Below are positions 19,902-23,707 of a stretch of 23,707 bases of DNA, in pieces; within the stretch, counting starts at the first letter, position 1; every line of letters starts with the position of its first letter. The translations under genes and the position numbers were made by a program. Source of the stretch: Psilocybe azurescens (taxonomy: Eukaryota > Basidiomycota > Agaricomycetes > Agaricales > Agrocybaceae). The notes below the pieces were generated by a model. It was not told the DNA's origin, made no database searches, and was given only the letters and a program-made list of their open reading frames with translations. The stretch covers positions 1 through 23,707 of the forward strand of contig JAJIRX010001015.1 of the NCBI GenBank assembly GCA_023853785.1, given 5' to 3'.

Positions 19902-22560
19902 ATGGGCTGCGTACAATCTACCGGTGTCGACGATGAGGCGAAGGCTCGTGAGTTGTCCCTCCTCTTCTTTCTCTCTTCCTTCCTTCCTGTTCTCCCTCTC
20001 CCCCGCCCACCTACCCCGGTCGCTTGATGCGCGCCACCTTCATCATTGCTGCTGCTGCTGCTATTATTACGATGCGATGTGATACCAGAATGAAACTGAT
20101 GTTGTGATGCATGGAACACAGGCAACGACGAGATCGAGAACCAGCTCAAGCGCGACCGGCTGATGGCGAAGAACGAGATCAAGATGCTGCTCTTGGGCGC
20201 TGGAGAGTCGGGCAAGGTTCGTTTCTTTTCTTTTCTTCTTTGCCTTTCTTTTCTTCCCTTTTTTCTTTCCTTTTCTTTCTTCTTTTTCTTTTCGAGGGGC
20301 TTGATGATGGTTCGACTTTCATCGCCGTGGCCCTTGTCGGTGGGGGGCTTGGCTTTTCTGCTCGTTCTCCATTTCTGGGCTGTGTGGTTTTTTCTTTCCT
20401 TTTTTTTATGTGGGGGTTGATGGTATTGTCACCTCTGTCTTGACGGCGACGTGGCGGGGTTGCGTTGGCACTGTCAGTGGCGTTATTGGTGTCGTCGTCG
20501 TCACCTTCACATTCATCCACCCTTCTTTCCTGCAATAAAGCATATGTCCTTCGTTCTTTCTAAAATTTTCTTTCACCATTGTTCTTGGGTTTTCCCTTCC
20601 CCGCTGCGCTGTTGCCCTCAGGGGCTCATGCTCAGGGCGGCAGCCGGTGTACTAAGCGTTGCCGTCACCGCCGTGTTCCCTGCATTCCCTGCATTCCACT
20701 CCTATTTGCTCTCTTCGCCGTGACATAATGTTGCCTCGGGGTTTTCTTTTTCTTCGGATCCGAGATACTAGGCTGGTGTTTAGTGGGCATGTGCATGTGG
20801 GCAAAATGACCCCGTCTCCATGGCTTAGCTAGCGCCTTGCTTCGGATCCTAGGAGGCTTGTTCGCTTTGCGCTCAGCGGCCTTGGCAGAGTTGGAAACCG
20901 ATGTTGGGTTATAGATCATGGGCACCCCTGTCTCTCTGCCGTGCTTGGTGCGCGCAAAGGGCGTCAGCGGCGTTGGCGGCGCCTTGTGTTCCAGACTCTT
21001 CCTTCCCCTTCTATCCACCCTTTTCCTTCCTTCCCCTTCGGTTTCGCCAGCTTGCAGTTGCTGTTCTTTTTGGTTGTTTTGCTTTTTTGCTTGATCGGGG
21101 TATCTTGAGCGGGCGTACCCGATTTCTTGATCGCCTATTGTCCACGGAGCCGGTGGATGTGGTGTTTCGAGTTCTTGTTTGCGTGCATTGAGTCCCTATT
21201 CTATGTTGCGCCTGCACCGAGCCTACCCCGGGCGAGGGCGGGTTGTGGCGCTGTTTCACTTGTCATCGACGCATGTTTTCTTCTCACATTCCCTTTTTCG
21301 TCCATTAACCGCCCTTCGCCTATGCTGACCAATCTCCTTTTTAGTCAACGGTGCTGAAGCAGATGAAGCTCATCCACCACGGGGGCTACAACGACAATGA
21401 GCGGGACTCGTACAAGGAGATCATCTTCTCGAACACCATCCAGTCTATGCGGTAAGCCAACCTCTTCACTCTCATCGAGCCTATAACTCACGTGCACACC
21501 CACCCTCTGCAGCGCCATCCTCGAAGCGATGCCCCAGCTCGACCTCGCCCTCGCGCCGCAGAACGACGCCCGCCGCGCGATCATCCTCTCCCTGCCCACG
21601 CAGATCGAGGCCGAGGTCTCCCGCGCGACGTCGCGGACGCCGTGCGCGCGCTCTGGCGGGACCCCTCCGTGCAGGAGGCCGTGCGCCGCTCGCGCGAGTT
21701 CCAGCTGAACGACTCGGCCGTGTACTACTTCAACGCGATCGACCGCATGGCCGCGCCGCAGTACCTGCCCAGCGACCAGGACATCCTGCGCAGCCGCGTG
21801 AAGACGACGGGCATCACGGAGACGACGTTCAAGGTCGGCGAATTGACGTACAAGCTGTTTGATGTGGGCGGCCAGCGGAGTGAGAGGAAGAAGTGGATAC
21901 ATTGTTTTGAGAATGTGACGGCGCTTGTGTTTTTGGTCAGTTTGAGCGAGTATGATCAGATGCTGTATGAGGATGAGAGTGTGGTATGTAATGTTTGTGC
22001 CATGTTATCATCTACTGCCACCATAACAGAATCGTATGCAAGAGGCGCTGACGCTCTTCGACTCGATATGCAACTCGCGGTGGTTCGTCAAGACATCCAT
22101 CGTACGTCCCCCCTTCCCTCCCTCTTTCCCCCTCTAACCCCTTTCCTCCTCGCTTCTTAGATCCTCTTCCTCAACAAAATCGATCTCTTCGCTGAGAAAC
22201 TGCCGCGCTCGCCGCTCGAGGAGTACTTCCCGGACTACCAGGGCGGCAACAACTACGATGCCGCGTGCGACTACCTCCTGCACCGCTTTGTGAGCCTGAA
22301 CCAGAGCGCGGCGACGAAGCAGATCTATGCGCATTATACGTGTGCGACGGATACGCAGCAGATTAAGTGTGAGTGTCTGAACTTTTTGTTCTTTCGTTCT
22401 TTCTTTTCTTTCTTTTTGTTCTTTCTGTGCCTTGTCTTTTTTTCTTTTATTCACTCGTCGATGATTTCACGACGCTGACCAACTTCTCTCTCTAGTCGTA
22501 TTGAGCGCCATCCAGGACATCCTCTTGCAGCTACACTTGAGAGAGTGTGGGCTTCTGTAA
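19902..22560 (+). CDS. Heterotrimeric G-protein alpha subunit, Galpha-i-like (one frameshift)
   Basis: Binds and hydrolyses GTP and relays signals from seven-helix receptors at the plasma membrane. Exons: 19902-19947, 20122-20216, 21345-21451, 21513-21983, 22030-22101, 22161-22368, 22496-22560. All introns are GT-AG. N-terminus MGCVQS carries Gly2 (myristoylation) and Cys3 (palmitoylation). G1 is GAGESGKS (41-48), split after Lys47 by a 1,128-bp intron. Switch I RVKTTG has Arg178, switch II DVGGQ has Gln204, G4 is NKID (269-272), G5 is TCAT (324-327), and the end is ECGLL with Cys351, the ADP-ribosylation site of group I fungal and mammalian Gi proteins. One base is missing at about 21616-21618 (GAGGTCTCCCG; a CC run read as C). 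With that base the protein is 354 residues and every motif falls at the numbering of mammalian Galpha-i1. Most likely a consensus error in an intact gene. Confidence 0.95.
20217..21344 (+). other. Exceptionally long (1,128-bp) intron within the P-loop of the G alpha gene
   Basis: Donor GTTCGT follows Lys47 of GAGESGK, and the acceptor CTTTTTAG with branch-like CTGAC precedes Ser48. The other six introns I called in this gene and most in the kinase are 46-174 bp. The interior is pyrimidine-rich at the 5' end, more GC-rich in the middle, and holds no recognised gene. A 117-codon minus-strand frame (21018-20665) is basic and unassigned. No inserted element ends were recognised. Confidence 0.85.
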
Positions 22561-23126
22561 TCCGTCTTCCCTTTCCTTTTCTCTTAAAGACGCGGAAATG
22601 GACTGGAACGGAACGGAATGGAAACGCGATTATTATTTTTGTTTTGTTGTCTGTTTGTTAACGAGTTAAGCGAGTTAGTTATACCTCTTATCTACTTAGT
22701 ACTACTACTTTTACTTTTTCACTTTTTCTTGTTTTTTTTTTGTTTATATACGTTCTTAGTTTCTTTCTTTTTCTTGCGTACTTTTTTTCTTTTTTTCTCT
22801 GTCTTTTGCGCACCCTTCCTTCACCCTTCCCTTGCCGCCCCTCTCAACACACATCGCACATACACATCGCACCAGTCGTTCGCCGCCCCTTTCTCTGACA
22901 CGTTTTTTTTCCCCTCCTTTTTTACCGTAATTGACGAAACGACCCCCACAATCCTTTCAATCTCGAGATGATGTTGAATGTTGATTATATCCGAATGAAT
23001 GAATGAATGTTGAGCTTTGATATCTTTTTACTATTACTATTAGTATCAGTATTAGTATTAACCCTTTTTTTGGTGCTGTTGGTTTCTTCGTTGATGATGA
23101 TCATGCTGAGGATGTGCCTGTGCCTC
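22561..23126. other. Spacer between G alpha gene and its broken copy
   Basis: The left part should carry the 3' untranslated region and polyadenylation signals of the G alpha gene. It is T-rich with long T runs on the plus strand (about 22690-22930). A GAAT x4 microsatellite is at 22993-23009. No gene is seen. The T-rich frame at 22618-22971 (many Phe/Leu) follows from composition. Confidence 0.5.
22993..23009. repeat. GAAT x4 microsatellite
   Basis: Four tandem GAAT units plus one G in the spacer before the partial G alpha copy. Confidence 0.75.
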
Positions 23127-23707
23127 CTCTTCGCCGAGACGTTGCCGCGCTCGCCGCGCAAGGAGTACTCCTGGACTACCAAGGCGGCAACAACTGCGAC
23201 GCCGCGTGCGACGACCTCCTGCACCGCTTCGTGGGTCAGAACCAGAGCGCGGCGACGAAGCAGATACATGCGCACTATACCGATACATTAAGTGTGAGTA
23301 TTTTGGGGTTTTTATCTCATTTTTTTTATTTGGTTGCGGGGTCGGGACTGCGTGGGTGTGGGCGTGGGCGTAGGCCGTATGTCGTGGTTGTGCATGTTGG
23401 CGATGTCGAGTCTGGGCGCATGCACGATGGCACTGCGGTGATCATGGCTGCTTTGCCGTTAAGCTTGGGTTTGCCCAGTGCGCCCGTTTGATGGAGGGTG
23501 TCTTGACACTGTCGTCGCCACCGCCGGGTGACCGGCTTTTCGTTATTTCTTTCTTTCTGTCCCTTGTCTTTCTTTCTTTTGTTCATTCGTTGATCATTTC
23601 ACGGTGCTGACCAACCAACCAACCTCTCCTTTCATAACCCCTCTAGTCGTATTAAGCGCCATCCAGGATATCCTCCCTCAACTACACTTGAGAGAGAGTG
23701 GGCTTCT
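23127..23707 (+). pseudogene. Tandem, 5'-truncated and broken copy of G alpha exons 6-7 (runs off window)
   Basis: 23127-23293 matches exon 6 of the upstream gene from LFAE onward and 23647-23707 matches exon 7. The intron is kept (23294-23646) and shares its 3' half with intron 6 (CTTGTCTTT, CATTTCACG, GCTGACCAA, CTCTAG), so the copy arose by DNA duplication, not from mRNA. Lesions: the NKID guanine-specificity motif is outside the copy; one base is lost after GAGTACT near 23168; the segment for TCATDTQQ is mostly deleted near 23280; about 200 bp of unrelated sequence has entered the intron (about 23333-23537); and the Cys at position -4 is Ser (TGT to AGT). It cannot encode a G protein. Splice signals and the C-terminal sequence are well preserved. 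The last codon is cut by the window edge. Confidence 0.92.

Noticed and set aside
20665..21018. 117-codon minus-strand frame inside the long G alpha intron as a nested gene
   Set aside because: Basic, low-information translation with no family match or splice evidence; kept only as a note on the intron.
22618..22971. Phe/Leu-rich 117-codon frame after the G alpha gene
   Set aside because: It is explained by T runs in the 3' untranslated and spacer DNA.
1..23707. CRISPR array, operon, or bacterial origin
   Set aside because: No regularly spaced repeats, no Shine-Dalgarno-led gene chains; genes are spliced and eukaryotic.

Overview
The window looks like nuclear DNA of a mushroom-forming basidiomycete (Agaricomycete). 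The evidence is GC-rich coding exons cut by many short GT-AG introns (mostly 46-130 bp), CTGAC/CTAAC-type branch points, two recognisable fungal signalling genes, and relics of families typical of Agaricomycete accessory DNA: a NACHT NTPase, a fungal protein-kinase-like protein and a Tc1-like helix-turn-helix transposase. There is no sign of bacterial organisation, no CRISPR array, no rRNA and no tRNA that I could support.

Layout. 1-1830 is AT-rich and holds no gene I recognise, but 374-904 on the minus strand contains a spliced, probably decaying coding relic. 1832-5371 (minus) is a NIMA/KIN3-type serine/threonine kinase in about nine exons: kinase domain, coiled coil, Asn/Thr-rich linker and a long disordered tail. 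Its domain content is clear, but the reading frame breaks about eight times as given. 5372-19901 is about 14.5 kb without an intact gene. It carries a NACHT relic (7616-8212), a Tc1-like DNA-binding fragment (8771-9169), the C-terminal end of a kinase-like gene (10038-10331), a diverged repeat pair (13435-13719 and 16020-16402) and GC-rich low-complexity DNA (about 16.4-19 kb). 19902-22560 (plus) is a complete seven-exon heterotrimeric G-protein alpha subunit gene of the Galpha-i-like class, with one missing base in exon 4. 23127-23707 is a broken tandem copy of the last two exons of that gene and runs off the window.

How it fits together. The kinase (mitotic control) and the G alpha subunit (pheromone, nutrient or cAMP signalling) are independent genes flanking a graveyard of mobile and fast-evolving families. 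The most striking pattern is that the frame breaks in the kinase, the G alpha gene and the transposase fragment are mostly single bases missing from short G or C runs, while the protein around them is well preserved. This points to consensus indel errors at least as much as to pseudogenes. I did not find a clearly new biological system. The best leads are the spliced relic at the left edge, the repeat pair, the unusually long intron through the G alpha P-loop, and the decayed tandem G alpha copy.
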